In this document: one piece after another, positions 26,329-35,068 of the stretch
Numbering within the stretch: position 1 is the stretch's first letter
How the letters are laid out: each line of letters begins with the position of its first letter
NCBI GenBank assembly: GCA_947367255.1
Contig: CANBCZ010000006.1
Coordinates: 40,985 to 104,984, forward strand
Length of the DNA: 64,000 nucleotides
DNA from: an uncultured Alistipes sp.
GTDB taxonomy: Bacteria; Bacteroidota; Bacteroidia; Bacteroidales; Rikenellaceae
Direction of reading: 5' to 3'
Translations under genes and position numbers: made by a program
Notes under the pieces: model-generated
Told to the model about the DNA's origin: nothing
What the model saw: the letters and a program-made list of their open reading frames with translations, nothing else
Database searches by the model: none

Positions 26329-29300
26329 TTACTTGAGGTGAACACCTGCAACAACAGCACGGCAGTTACCGGTACTGTCAGCTGCACCACCTGCAAATGA
26401 GCTGCCTGTAGAGAAAGTAATTGTAGAGTTCTCTGTAAGTCCGGTCAAAGTAACAGTGTACTTGTCGCTATCTGCAGCAGTGATAGTGAATGGAGGATTG
26501 CTTGTAGCACCAACATTTGCAGTAAGTGCAATTTCAGATACTGATACAGTACCACCATTATCAACCTTGATGTAAAGCTTTGCACTCTTACCCTTCCAAG
26601 CAAATGCGTAGAACTCGAGAGTCTTATCTCCTGCAACACCTACAGCCTTTGAGGTAAAAGTGCCAAATTTGCTACTTGTACCAAGCTTGAAACCAGAACA
26701 ATCTGCATTATTAATCTTAGATGCACCAAGAGTGTATACTGCGTTTGCTGAATCGTCTGCACTCTGAACAAATGCTGCATCAGAGGTAAAGCCCTCACCT
26801 GGAGTTGGCTCTGGATCCGGAGTAGGGTCTGGGGTAACAGTACCACCATCGAAACGAGCACCAGTAAGACCAGCGTAGTCGCTATCCTGAGCAAAGATAA
26901 TCTGCATTGTGCCCTTGTTGATAGATGCAATACCCTTGATAGTACCTGAACCCTGTGCAACGGTCTGAGCGCCGTAAGAAGCGTACTTTGAAGAGAATAC
27001 AACAAACTTGTTGCCTGCTGCATCCTCCATATTGATAGATGTGTGAGCATCACCTGTAATCCAAGTCTTTGTAAGGTCTGCAGATGCAACCTGAACACCC
27101 TCGATAGCAATATACTGACCCTCATACTTGTTTGCAAGGAAGTCAGCGATAGTTACAACCTTAGGCTCTACTGTGTTGCCGGTAGATACGGTTGTAATCT
27201 TCTCGAGAGCAAGACCGCTGATCTGTACTGCACCATTATACTCGCCAAGGGTAGCACCTGAAAGGTCAATCTTAACCTTTGTACCGAATGCGAACTCGTG
27301 GTTTGCAGCGAGGTAGAACTGGAGAGCACCAGTCTCGTCCTGAACATACATACCCTTCTTTGAAGTGAGGTTGTTCAGAGCCATATTTGAGATTACGATA
27401 CCCTCGATTGTAGCAGAAGGGATAGATGCACCAGAACCAAGAGCAAGTACCTGAGCGATAGTTGTGATATCACCCGGAGTTGGGTCCGGATCCGGTGTAG
27501 GATCTGGCTGCTCGCCACCACCAGGATTGTCGGTGCCGAGAGGCTCGTCAGTAAGTTTTACACCGCAAACGATTACGCGTGGAGCGATATCAGGAGTCTG
27601 ACCGCCGTGAGTTGTAAGTGCAAAATCTGCATTTGTGCCAAACTCGATGGTTGAAGCCTCGGTAAGACCCTCAAGCTTTACTGAGTAGTGGTCAGTTGCT
27701 GCAAATGTGATAGGGTATGGAGGATTACCAGTTGCACCTGTGTTGCCTGCCAGCTCGATAGACTGAACAGCGCCACCATCTACACGGAAGTAGAGAGTTG
27801 CGGTAGTGCTCTTCCAAGCAGCAGCATAGAGGTTGATGTACTTTGTACCAGCTACGCCAACAGCCTTAGAGGTGAACTTACCCTGCTGCTTGCTCTTGCC
27901 GAGTTTGAAACCGGTTGCAGCTGAACCATCGATAGTGGTGTCGCCAAGGCTGTATGCAGCGTTTGTTGAGTCATCAGCAGCGCAAACAAATGCTACATCT
28001 GACGCATAGATACCCTCTGCAGGCTCCGGAGTAGGCTCGTCGCCACCCTCGCCCGGAACGAGCGATACGAAGATTGCATTCTTACCCTGAGCAGTGCCGT
28101 TGTATGAAGAACGAACGGTGCGAACAGTAATGGTGTCACCAGCCTTTGCGCCTGATGCTGCCCAATACTTCTGCTCGCCGTTAGGACCGCACAGACCGTA
28201 GATAAGAACGGTGCCGGTAGCGTCAGTAAGGTCGAAGTTACCGTATGTAGTGTTAGTAACATTTGAGATTACACCGGTAAGCTCATAGAGAGTATCATCC
28301 TCAGCTGCAGCCAAGAACTGCTCTACTGTCGCTACAACAGCCTCAGAAGGCTCGGTGTTGCCACCGCCGTTGTTGGTAATATCGACAACCGGACCATCGC
28401 CACCCTCTACGAGGCTGAAGTCGTCGAAACGGAGAGCTGCCTGGTACTGGTAAGTTGCGTCTGGAAGTGGGGTAGTTGTATCTGACTTATAACCAGAGAA
28501 CTTAACATAGAGTTTATCAGCCTCTGCTGGAAGGGTAAATGGAGCAATTGCATACTCCCAGTTGCCGTCTGGCATAGTCTCGAATGCGATGTTGCCCCAG
28601 TTTGTACCGTCAACTGATACAGAAACGGTGAGGTTTTCGCCCGACTTGAGTGGAGATACGCTTGCAGGGCTGTAAGGCTCTGCAATAAGGTTTGCATACT
28701 GATTGTGACCAGTGAATGAGAAGATATAGTTCTTAACCTTATTGTTGATTGTAATGTTGTTGATAGTAAACTCCGAACCGTCCTTCATATACGCGTAAGG
28801 AGCGTCAGATGCGTAAGTTGCGCCAACCGGAGCCCACTCCTTCTTTGAGTCGCGAACAGATGAGCTCTTACCAGTGTAAGTAACGCCGCTCTGATCGTAA
28901 CCCTCGCCACCGGTCTTTGACCAACCGCTGTAAGAGTTTACCTCTGGCCAGTAACCGTCTATCTTTGATACAGCAGAACCACAATTCTCGCTGTAGATAG
29001 TAGTACCAGCAATGACGTTGCTCTGTGCGATGATAACAGTAGCCTTCTTTGAGATAGGGAAGCCGCTAACATAGCCGGTTGCAGTAAATACTGCGTTGAT
29101 GCTACGCATTGCAGATGCCTCTGAAACCTCGAAAGTTACGGTTGCATCACCAAAACCTGCATAAGCAGATGCAGTTACACCCTCGGTGTCGATGTCGAGG
29201 GTCCACTCTGCCGGAGTGGTAACTGTTACAGCCTCGGTAGTACCACCCTCAAGACCGATAGAGACCTTGCTTGGGGTAACAGTAATGGTTGGAGAGCCCT

Positions 29301-29400
29301 CGTAGTGCTGCTCATCATTACCATTCGGTGTACACGAAACTGCAAATCCCGCAGTCAGTGCTACGACCGACAGGAGAAGTGAACGAAAAACGTTTTTCAT
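26329..29400 (-). CDS. Large multidomain lipoprotein with BACON, OB-fold and duplicated C-type modules
   Basis: A 1023-residue lipoprotein (lipobox AVSC, Cys23), first gene of the operon. In order: a BACON-like domain (30-115), a jelly-roll-like region (130-335), an OB-fold-like module (345-440, ELTGVISNVTNTTYGNFDL), module A (455-610), a second OB-like module (640-840) and module B (870-1023). Modules A and B are clear copies (shared FTSKAVGVAG, and TGFKLG/SGFKLG, STIEF/STITF). They are joined by Pro/Asp/Thr linkers. OB-fold arrays with nucleases are known in secreted nucleases such as YhcR; here they would bind nucleic acid at the cell surface. No catalytic motif is visible. The start at 29400 is the ATG preceding the signal peptide. 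Confidence 0.8.
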   Translation of the reverse strand: MKNVFRSLLLSVVALTAGFAVSCTPNGNDEQHYEGSPTITVTPSKVSIGLEGGTTEAVTVTTPAEWTLDIDTEGVTASAYAGFGDATVTFEVSEASAMRSINAVFTATGYVSGFPISKKATVIIAQSNVIAGTTIYSENCGSAVSKIDGYWPEVNSYSGWSKTGGEGYDQSGVTYTGKSSSVRDSKKEWAPVGATYASDAPYAYMKDGSEFTINNITINNKVKNYIFSFTGHNQYANLIAEPYSPASVSPLKSGENLTVSVSVDGTNWGNIAFETMPDGNWEYAIAPFTLPAEADKLYVKFSGYKSDTTTPLPDATYQYQAALRFDDFSLVEGGDGPVVDITNNGGGNTEPSEAVVATVEQFLAAAEDDTLYELTGVISNVTNTTYGNFDLTDATGTVLIYGLCGPNGEQKYWAASGAKAGDTITVRTVRSSYNGTAQGKNAIFVSLVPGEGGDEPTPEPAEGIYASDVAFVCAADDSTNAAYSLGDTTIDGSAATGFKLGKSKQQGKFTSKAVGVAGTKYINLYAAAWKSTTATLYFRVDGGAVQSIELAGNTGATGNPPYPITFAATDHYSVKLEGLTEASTIEFGTNADFALTTHGGQTPDIAPRVIVCGVKLTDEPLGTDNPGGGEQPDPTPDPDPTPGDITTIAQVLALGSGASIPSATIEGIVISNMALNNLTSKKGMYVQDETGALQFYLAANHEFAFGTKVKIDLSGATLGEYNGAVQISGLALEKITTVSTGNTVEPKVVTIADFLANKYEGQYIAIEGVQVASADLTKTWITGDAHTSINMEDAAGNKFVVFSSKYASYGAQTVAQGSGTIKGIASINKGTMQIIFAQDSDYAGLTGARFDGGTVTPDPTPDPEPTPGEGFTSDAAFVQSADDSANAVYTLGASKINNADCSGFKLGTSSKFGTFTSKAVGVAGDKTLEFYAFAWKGKSAKLYIKVDNGGTVSVSEIALTANVGATSNPPFTITAADSDKYTVTLTGLTENSTITFSTGSSFAGGAADSTGNCRAVVAGVHLK

Positions 29401-29493
29401 AGTGTTTTTGTTTTTTAAGTATTTGTTGGTATAAATGCAGTTGCAATATTCATACACTTTCTGTACGCATAATGCGCGCGCAAAAATAGCAAA

Positions 29494-29524
29494 CAAAGTT
29501 ACAGACTATTTTTGTATATTCCAA
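29494..29524 (-). promoter_or_regulatory. Promoter of the nuclease/TonB operon
   Basis: On the minus strand TTG (29524-29522), 20 nt, TAACTTTG (29501-29494), giving a leader of about 87 nt before the ATG at 29400. A second -7-like TATTTTTG at 29488-29481 lacks a -33 match. Confidence 0.7.
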
Positions 29525-29562
29525 ATGTGTTAATAATGTTTTTTTATTTCGGTAAATTTTTA

Positions 29563-29570
29563 TAATTTTG
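29563..29570 (+). promoter_or_regulatory. -7 box of the thioesterase operon, leaderless-type spacing
   Basis: TAATTTTG ends only 4 nt before the ATG at 29575, so transcription would start at or next to the start codon. An alternative TATTTTTG at 29507-29514 would give a normal leader. Neither has a clear -33 TTG. Confidence 0.35.
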
Positions 29571-29574
29571 TAGT

Positions 29575-30303
29575 ATGAAAAATCAAACTACATATAACTA
29601 TCAGGTTGCAACACAAAATGTCGATTTTACGCTGCGTGCAACGATCGACTCTTTGGGTAACTATATCCTCAATACCGCCGGTATAGATGCTCAGGGTAAG
29701 GGGTTTGGTGTCGATGCGCTTGCTCTGCAAAACCTTACATGGGTGTTGTCAAGGCTTGTGTTGGAGATTGACTCCCGTCCGGAGCAGTTTGCAGAGTTTA
29801 ATCTCACCACTTGGGTAAATCAGAATACTCGACTTGTATCTACTCGTAATTTTACCCTTGCATATCCGGATGGAACTCTCTTCTGTAGATCTCTCTCGCA
29901 GTGGTGTATGCTCGATCTTGTACGCCGTGTGCCTGTAAGTCTTGAGAGTATAGAGGAGTTGTATAACCCGTATATATGCCCCGAGCCATCGCCTTGCGAG
30001 CCTCCGTTAAGACTGCGAGCAATAGAGACGGATGTGGTTAGTGAGCACAGGGTGGTCTATAGCGATATCGATTTCAACAGCCATATGAACACCATGCGCT
30101 ATATTGCACTTATGGTCGATATGCTTGATATAGAACTTATTAAGAGTAATCGTCCATTGCGTATAGATGTGCACTTTATGAATGAGTGTGTCTATGGTCA
30201 GCTACTCAAAGTGGGTATGCAGAGTGCTGAAAATCAGACATTTTTTGAGGTTGTGCGCGAGGATGGCGTTGTAGCTTGTCGTGCATCGTTTGTTTGGAAA
30301 TAG
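29575..30303 (+). CDS. Acyl-ACP thioesterase
   Basis: A 242-residue cytosolic protein of the bacterial acyl-ACP thioesterase (FatA/FatB-like) family with two hotdog halves. The second half shows VVYSDIDFNSHMNTMRYI, the Asn-His catalytic region typical of the family. It releases fatty acids from acyl carrier protein. It starts an operon with a glycosyltransferase (6-nt gap) and an alpha/beta hydrolase. Confidence 0.85.
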   Translation: MKNQTTYNYQVATQNVDFTLRATIDSLGNYILNTAGIDAQGKGFGVDALALQNLTWVLSRLVLEIDSRPEQFAEFNLTTWVNQNTRLVSTRNFTLAYPDGTLFCRSLSQWCMLDLVRRVPVSLESIEELYNPYICPEPSPCEPPLRLRAIETDVVSEHRVVYSDIDFNSHMNTMRYIALMVDMLDIELIKSNRPLRIDVHFMNECVYGQLLKVGMQSAENQTFFEVVREDGVVACRASFVWK

Positions 30304-30309
30304 TAGCTT

Positions 30310-31434
30310 ATGAAGATTGTAATTCTTGGTCCGGCGCACCCATATCGTGGAGGTTTGGCGTCGATAATGGAGACAATGGCGCGTGAGTATATCTCGCGTG
30401 GCGATGAGGTGAAGATATATACATTTTCGCTGCAATATCCGTCGCTGTTATTTCCCGGGAAGAGTCAGACTGTAGAGACCCCTCCGCCTGCGGACCTGCA
30501 TATCGAGAGAGTGATGAATACCTGCAATCCGATAAATTGGATTATTCTCGGTAATCGTCTGCGCAAAGAGGCTCCGGATATGGTGCTAATGAAGTATTGG
30601 ACTCCATTTATGGCGCCTTGTTTTGGTACTATTGCCCGCATAGCTCGTCGAAACGGAGTGACTAAATTTGTCTGCCAGATAGACAATGTCGAACCGCACG
30701 AGCATCATATTATCGACCGACCATTTAACCGCTACTACTTGGGAGCTGTAGATGGTTTTGTCTATATGTCGGAGCAGGTGCATCGTGAGCTTAAGGAGTA
30801 TACATCAGACCCTGCGCTCTTCTCTCCACACCCTATGTTTTCCAATTTCGGAGAGCGTGTAAAGCGCGATGAAGCGTGCCTGAAATTAGGTTTAGATAAT
30901 AACTGTAACTATTTGCTATTCTTTGGATTAATCAGAGAGTATAAGGGGCTTGATACACTTCTTGAAGCGTGGAAGCGTGTGCGTCGTGAGAACTTGAAAC
31001 TTATAGTTGCAGGCGAGTTCTACGAGAGCAAGGCGAAGTATGAGCCGATGTTGGAGAGTTTGGGCGACAGCGTTATTCTGCACGACAGATTTATTGCAGA
31101 TGATGATGTGAAGTACTACTTTTCGGCAGTAGATGCACTTGTACTGCCTTATAAAACTGCTACGCAGAGCGGAGTGACACAGATAGCCTACAACTTCTCG
31201 CTACCGATGATAGTTACAGAGGTTGGTGGTCTGCCGGAGATTGTACCGAACGATGTGGTAGGTTATGTCTGCCCACCAACGGTCGAAGGGGTGGCTGAGG
31301 CTATCGAAAACCTCTATAAGGATGAAAATCTTGAACGATTTAGAGAGAATATTGTAGAGGAACGCAAACGATTCTCATGGTCGGCAATGTGCGATAAGAT
31401 TATAGAGGTATTTAAGCTGTCGAAAAATGGATAA
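30310..31434 (+). CDS. Family 4 glycosyltransferase (GT-B)
   Basis: A 374-residue retaining glycosyltransferase. The N-terminal Rossmann domain begins IVILGPAHPYRGGLASI (glycine-rich acceptor loop), and the C-terminal domain has FFGLIREYKGLDTLLEAW and the donor-site region VTEVGGLPEI. Soluble or peripheral at the inner membrane. Substrates are unknown. It overlaps the next gene by 8 bases and follows the thioesterase gene by 6 nt, hinting at a role in lipid or envelope glycan synthesis. Confidence 0.85.
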   Translation: MKIVILGPAHPYRGGLASIMETMAREYISRGDEVKIYTFSLQYPSLLFPGKSQTVETPPPADLHIERVMNTCNPINWIILGNRLRKEAPDMVLMKYWTPFMAPCFGTIARIARRNGVTKFVCQIDNVEPHEHHIIDRPFNRYYLGAVDGFVYMSEQVHRELKEYTSDPALFSPHPMFSNFGERVKRDEACLKLGLDNNCNYLLFFGLIREYKGLDTLLEAWKRVRRENLKLIVAGEFYESKAKYEPMLESLGDSVILHDRFIADDDVKYYFSAVDALVLPYKTATQSGVTQIAYNFSLPMIVTEVGGLPEIVPNDVVGYVCPPTVEGVAEAIENLYKDENLERFRENIVEERKRFSWSAMCDKIIEVFKLSKNG

Positions 31435-32029
31435 TAGACCCGTTGCGATATATGTTCACGGATTGGCTTCGGGTGCAGCCGGAGGGAGTTGCGGGGCGCT
31501 ATCCGAACTCTTTCCGCAGTTTGCATGGATAGCCACCGACTTTGGTGAGGATTTGAGGGCAAATGTCGAGAAACTCAATCAGATGGTCGTGGAGTACAAT
31601 CCGCAGCTGCTTGTGGGTACATCTATGGGTGGACTTACAGTTATCTATGCCGATGCGCCAGATGCTGTTAAGGTCGTTTGTAATCCCGCTCTATCTGTAG
31701 CCGACTGCGTGCGCAATACAATCGGTTTGGGAGTGCACAACTATTTCTGTACTCGAATAGACGGGGTAAAGAGCTTTGTACTGACCGAAGATATGTGCCG
31801 TGATTGGGAGCGTTATATCGCTACGCATATTCCATCGACGGGAAGATCTGGTTATGCAATATTCTCGGCGCACGACGAGCTATTGGGCGAGGAGGCGACG
31901 CTCGCCGCGCAATACTATCTCGACGAGCGCGATTTTAAGATTGTAATTGACCCTATAGGTGTCCATCGTATGCAAACTTCTACTTACGACATTATCGCCA
32001 GAGAGATAATAGGGGTGGAGTGGCAGTAG
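31427..32029 (+). CDS. YqiA/YcfP-type alpha/beta hydrolase
   Basis: A 200-residue small alpha/beta hydrolase. The oxyanion region is YVHGLASG and the nucleophile elbow is GTSMGG (Ser near residue 66), with a late Asp in FSAHDELLG and His in GVHRM completing the triad. It belongs to the YqiA/YcfP group of esterases of unclear substrate. It is coupled to the glycosyltransferase gene by an 8-base overlap. Confidence 0.82.
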   Translation: MDNRPVAIYVHGLASGAAGGSCGALSELFPQFAWIATDFGEDLRANVEKLNQMVVEYNPQLLVGTSMGGLTVIYADAPDAVKVVCNPALSVADCVRNTIGLGVHNYFCTRIDGVKSFVLTEDMCRDWERYIATHIPSTGRSGYAIFSAHDELLGEEATLAAQYYLDERDFKIVIDPIGVHRMQTSTYDIIAREIIGVEWQ

Positions 32030-32064
32030 TTATCAACCTTTTTTATAATAAGGTATGTCGAAAG

Positions 32065-32095
32065 TTGGAATTTTTGTAAAAAAATTCTACTTTTG
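32065..32095 (+). promoter_or_regulatory. Promoter of the dehydrogenase-aldolase-GDPD operon
   Basis: TTG (32065-32067), 20 nt, TACTTTTG (32088-32095); start codon at 32146. Confidence 0.78.
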
Positions 32096-32145
32096 CTATT
32101 TGTAAGAGAAATAACCTAAAAATAATCTAAACAAACCTTACTGAA

Positions 32146-33180
32146 ATGAAAGTTGTATGTATTGGTGATGCTTTTATCACCACAGAGATGATGGAGAATG
32201 GTGTGCGTCCATATCTGGGCGAGAATGACACCTTGAATGTATTCTTCTTCGGTGATCCCGACAAGTCAAAGATGCGTGATATTATCAAGAATATCGAGGC
32301 ACGCAATTTTGAGGGTATCGAGATGCCTGAGGGTCTGTATGAGGCGATGGCAGATGCAGATCTGCTTGTTGTTCACCTCTGTCCTATCAAGCGCGATCTG
32401 TTTGAGATTGCAAAGAATCTGAAGGCTGTAATGACTTGCCGTGGTGGTCTCGAGAATATCGAGGTTGATGCTGCAACAGAGCACAAGGTTATCGTATCAA
32501 ACAACCCTGCACACAACGCAAATGCTGTTGCCGAGTTTACTGTAGCGATGATTCTCTCTGAGACTCGTAATGTGGCTCGTTCACACATGGCTCTTAAGAA
32601 TGGAGTGTGGAGAATTGAGTATCCAAACACCCGCACAACTGTTAAGGAGATGCACGACCTTACCGTAGGTCTTGTTGGTTTTGGCTCTATCGGTCGCCTT
32701 GTAGCTTACAAGCTCTCTACATTCGGTTGTAAGATTTTGGTTTCTGACCCATTCCTCAAGGAGTGCGATGTCGATTATGTAACTCTCGTGCCGTTTGACG
32801 AGCTTCTGCAGCAGTCAGATATCGTATCGCTCCACGCTCGTTCAAATGGTGCGATTATGACAGATCGTGAGTTTGGTCTTATGAAGCAGAACTCTTACTT
32901 TATCAACTCTGCTCGTTCATATCTCGTAGAGACTGAGGCATTTAAGCGCGCTATGGATAGTGGCAAGCTCCTTGGTGCTGCAATCGATATTTTTGAGACT
33001 GAGCCGGATATCCCTGAGTTCTACCGTCAGTATGACAATATCACCCTTACAAACCACCTCGGCGGTATTACAATCAACTCTTTCCGTGACGCTCCGGGTT
33101 ACGCAATGAAGAACTACTTGGGCTACCTGCGTGGCGAGAGCGAGCTGAGATTCTGGGCAAACAAGAATCAGTTGGCATAA
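32146..33180 (+). CDS. D-isomer-specific 2-hydroxyacid dehydrogenase
   Basis: A 344-residue NAD-dependent dehydrogenase. The dinucleotide site is VGLVGFGSIGRLVAYKL (about 179-195); the catalytic Arg lies in LHARSN, the Glu in DIFETEP and the His in TNHLGG, all present. It would reduce a 2-keto acid or oxidise a D-2-hydroxy acid. It begins an operon with a RhaD-like aldolase and a GDPD lipoprotein, so it may act on the keto product of that aldolase; this is inference. Confidence 0.87.
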   Translation: MKVVCIGDAFITTEMMENGVRPYLGENDTLNVFFFGDPDKSKMRDIIKNIEARNFEGIEMPEGLYEAMADADLLVVHLCPIKRDLFEIAKNLKAVMTCRGGLENIEVDAATEHKVIVSNNPAHNANAVAEFTVAMILSETRNVARSHMALKNGVWRIEYPNTRTTVKEMHDLTVGLVGFGSIGRLVAYKLSTFGCKILVSDPFLKECDVDYVTLVPFDELLQQSDIVSLHARSNGAIMTDREFGLMKQNSYFINSARSYLVETEAFKRAMDSGKLLGAAIDIFETEPDIPEFYRQYDNITLTNHLGGITINSFRDAPGYAMKNYLGYLRGESELRFWANKNQLA

Positions 33181-33211
33181 CAAATTTACAAACCTAAACT
33201 TAAAACTAAAT

Positions 33212-34027
33212 ATGGGATCTATCTTAAACAATCGCCCTGAGCTCAAGAAGGCACTTGACTCTGTTGCTGAGGTAGCAGGTTATCTGTGGCAGAAGGGCTG
33301 GGCAGAGCGCAATGGTGGTAACCTTACGCTCAATATTACAGAGTATGTAGACGATGAAATGCGCGCAATGCCTGCAATCAGCAAGGTGCTGCAGATCGGT
33401 GTTACTCTTCCACAGCTTAAGGGTTGCTACTTCTACTGCAAGGGCACAGGTAAGCGTATGCGCGACTTGGCTCGTGACCCTATGGCAGGCGGTAGTATCG
33501 TTCGTATCCTTGACGACTGCGCAAGCTATGAGATTATTGCAGATGAGGCTATTGTTCCTACTTCGGAGATTTCGTCACACCTCGCAATTCAGAACTATAT
33601 GCTCGAGTGCGGCTCGGGTTATAAGGCTACGCTGCATACACATCCGATTGAGCTCGTTGCAATGTCACACTCGCAGGAGTTCCTCGACTCTGAGCACCTT
33701 ACACAGGTACTCTGGTCTATGATTCCTGAGACACTTGCATTTGCTCCGCTTGGCATAGGTGTTGTGCCTTACGCACTTCCATCTTCAACCGAGCTTGTAG
33801 CGCCTACTCTCGAGCAGATTAAGCGTTACGATGTTGTCCTTTGGGAGAAGCATGGTACTGTTGCCGTAGGTCCTGATATGATGGAGGCTTTCGATCAGAC
33901 CGATGTACTCAACAAGGCTGCAAATATCTATATGACAGCCAAGAACTTCGGTTTTACTGCCGAGGGTATGACTCCGGAGGCTGTTCAGAAGATTAGAACT
34001 GTGTTTAACCTGCCTGATCACCGATAG
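33212..34027 (+). CDS. RhaD-like class II aldolase
   Basis: A 271-residue class II (zinc) aldolase related to rhamnulose-1-phosphate aldolase. Similar blocks to E. coli RhaD are KGWAERNGGNLTLNI, YCKGTGKRMRDLARDP, and IVPTSEISSHLAIQNYML. Zinc ligands are in LHTHPIE and the later LWEKHGTVAVG. In E. coli RhaD splits rhamnulose-1-phosphate to DHAP and lactaldehyde. No rhaA, rhaB or rhamnose transporter is adjacent, so another sugar-1-phosphate may be the substrate. It lies 31 nt after the dehydrogenase and 4 nt before the GDPD gene. Confidence 0.82.
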   Translation: MGSILNNRPELKKALDSVAEVAGYLWQKGWAERNGGNLTLNITEYVDDEMRAMPAISKVLQIGVTLPQLKGCYFYCKGTGKRMRDLARDPMAGGSIVRILDDCASYEIIADEAIVPTSEISSHLAIQNYMLECGSGYKATLHTHPIELVAMSHSQEFLDSEHLTQVLWSMIPETLAFAPLGIGVVPYALPSSTELVAPTLEQIKRYDVVLWEKHGTVAVGPDMMEAFDQTDVLNKAANIYMTAKNFGFTAEGMTPEAVQKIRTVFNLPDHR

Positions 34028-34031
34028 AGCT

Positions 34032-34811
34032 ATGAAGAAGATTTTTGCACTCCTCTCTGTTGCAGTTCTTGCACTTACAGCCTGCACAGAGCAACCGGCA
34101 AACGAACCGAAGATTTTGGCTCACCGCGGAAATGCAAGTACCGGCAGCGAGTTTACAACCGATGAGAATACTCTCGATGCTCTTCGTCGTGCACAGGAGC
34201 TCGGTTTTTCGGGTATTGAGTTTGATGTACACCTTACAGCAGATGGCGAGCTTGTTATCCGTCACGACAATAAGATTGTTCCGGGTTTGAGCTGTCAGGG
34301 CAGCACATTTGAGGAGATTCGTGCACACGTTCTGCCATTTGGTCACCAGATTCCGACTCTGCGCGAGTGGCTCGAGCAGGCAAAGCAGACCCCGCACATC
34401 GTGCAGCTTCTCGAGATTAAGACTCATAAGGGCGATAAGGAGAAGGAACTGATTGCAAAGTGCCTTGAGGTTATCCGCGAGCTCGATATGCTTGATCAGA
34501 TGTATATGCTCTCATTCGACCCTAAGGTGGTTGATGAGGTGCTTCGTCAGGAGCCAAATATGAAGGTTGTACTCAACTCAAGCAGTCTCCACCACTCACT
34601 TACCCCTGCAGAGGTTAAGGAGAAGGGCTATACCGCCGTATCGTACAATATCAATGTAATTCTTAACCACATCGAGTGGATCGAGCAGTTCCGCGAGTAC
34701 GGCATCGAGACCTTCCTGTGGATGGTAAATACCCCATACACCTACAATATCGCGAAGGAGTTGGGCTTTACTTGGGTTACAACTGATTTCTATGATGCAA
34801 TCGCAAAGTAG
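34032..34811 (+). CDS. Glycerophosphodiester phosphodiesterase lipoprotein
   Basis: A 259-residue exported protein with a lipobox (LTAC, Cys18). The GDPD core is intact: LAHRGNAS with catalytic His, GIEFDVHLTADGELV with metal-binding Glu and Asp, and RHDNKI with the second His; late strands TFLWMVN and FTWVTTDF close the barrel. It should hydrolyse glycerophosphodiesters to glycerol-3-phosphate in the periplasm or at the surface. It ends the operon before two tandem terminators. Confidence 0.87.
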   Translation: MKKIFALLSVAVLALTACTEQPANEPKILAHRGNASTGSEFTTDENTLDALRRAQELGFSGIEFDVHLTADGELVIRHDNKIVPGLSCQGSTFEEIRAHVLPFGHQIPTLREWLEQAKQTPHIVQLLEIKTHKGDKEKELIAKCLEVIRELDMLDQMYMLSFDPKVVDEVLRQEPNMKVVLNSSSLHHSLTPAEVKEKGYTAVSYNINVILNHIEWIEQFREYGIETFLWMVNTPYTYNIAKELGFTWVTTDFYDAIAK

Positions 34812-34900
34812 GTTCAGAAAAGAATAAAAAGCGAATTTCTGCGTTACTCTCGTGCTCGAAAGTCTTGAACTTCATCTTTTTATTCATCCCTGATAATTAG

Positions 34901-34932
34901 TCCGTCCAACAATTCCGTTGGACGGATTTTTT
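34901..34932 (+). terminator. First terminator after the GDPD gene
   Basis: TCCGTCCAAC and GTTGGACGGA form a 10-bp stem followed by six T residues. Confidence 0.85.
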
Positions 34933-34954
34933 GTCTATTAGCCATTGGCTGTTA

Positions 34955-34986
34955 AATGTGGAGGTTTGCAGACCTCCACATTTTTT
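34955..34986 (+). terminator. Second terminator after the GDPD gene
   Basis: ATGTGGAGGT and ACCTCCACAT form a stem followed by six T residues. Confidence 0.8.
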
Positions 34987-35005
34987 GTTGTATAACGAAG
35001 ATAAA

Positions 35006-35032
35006 AATGGGTCGCCGAAATTCGACGACCCG
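35006..35032 (-). terminator. Terminator of the MFS transporter gene
   Basis: On the minus strand GGGTCGTCGAA and TTCGGCGACCC pair and run into ATTTTTATC. Confidence 0.7.
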
Positions 35033-35065
35033 AAGCCAATAGCTGACGGCTAACTGCCAATAGCT
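35033..35065. repeat. Short AGCCAATAGCT-type repeat
   Basis: The stretch contains GCCAATAGCT twice around GACGGCTAACT. Related text occurs near 34938-34953 and 1646-1675, always between genes, suggesting a small dispersed intergenic repeat. Only three degenerate copies are visible here. Confidence 0.35.
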
Positions 35066-35068
35066 AAA

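Noticed and set aside
33212..34027. A complete rhamnose catabolic pathway
   Set aside because: Only a RhaD-like aldolase is present; isomerase, kinase and permease genes are not nearby.
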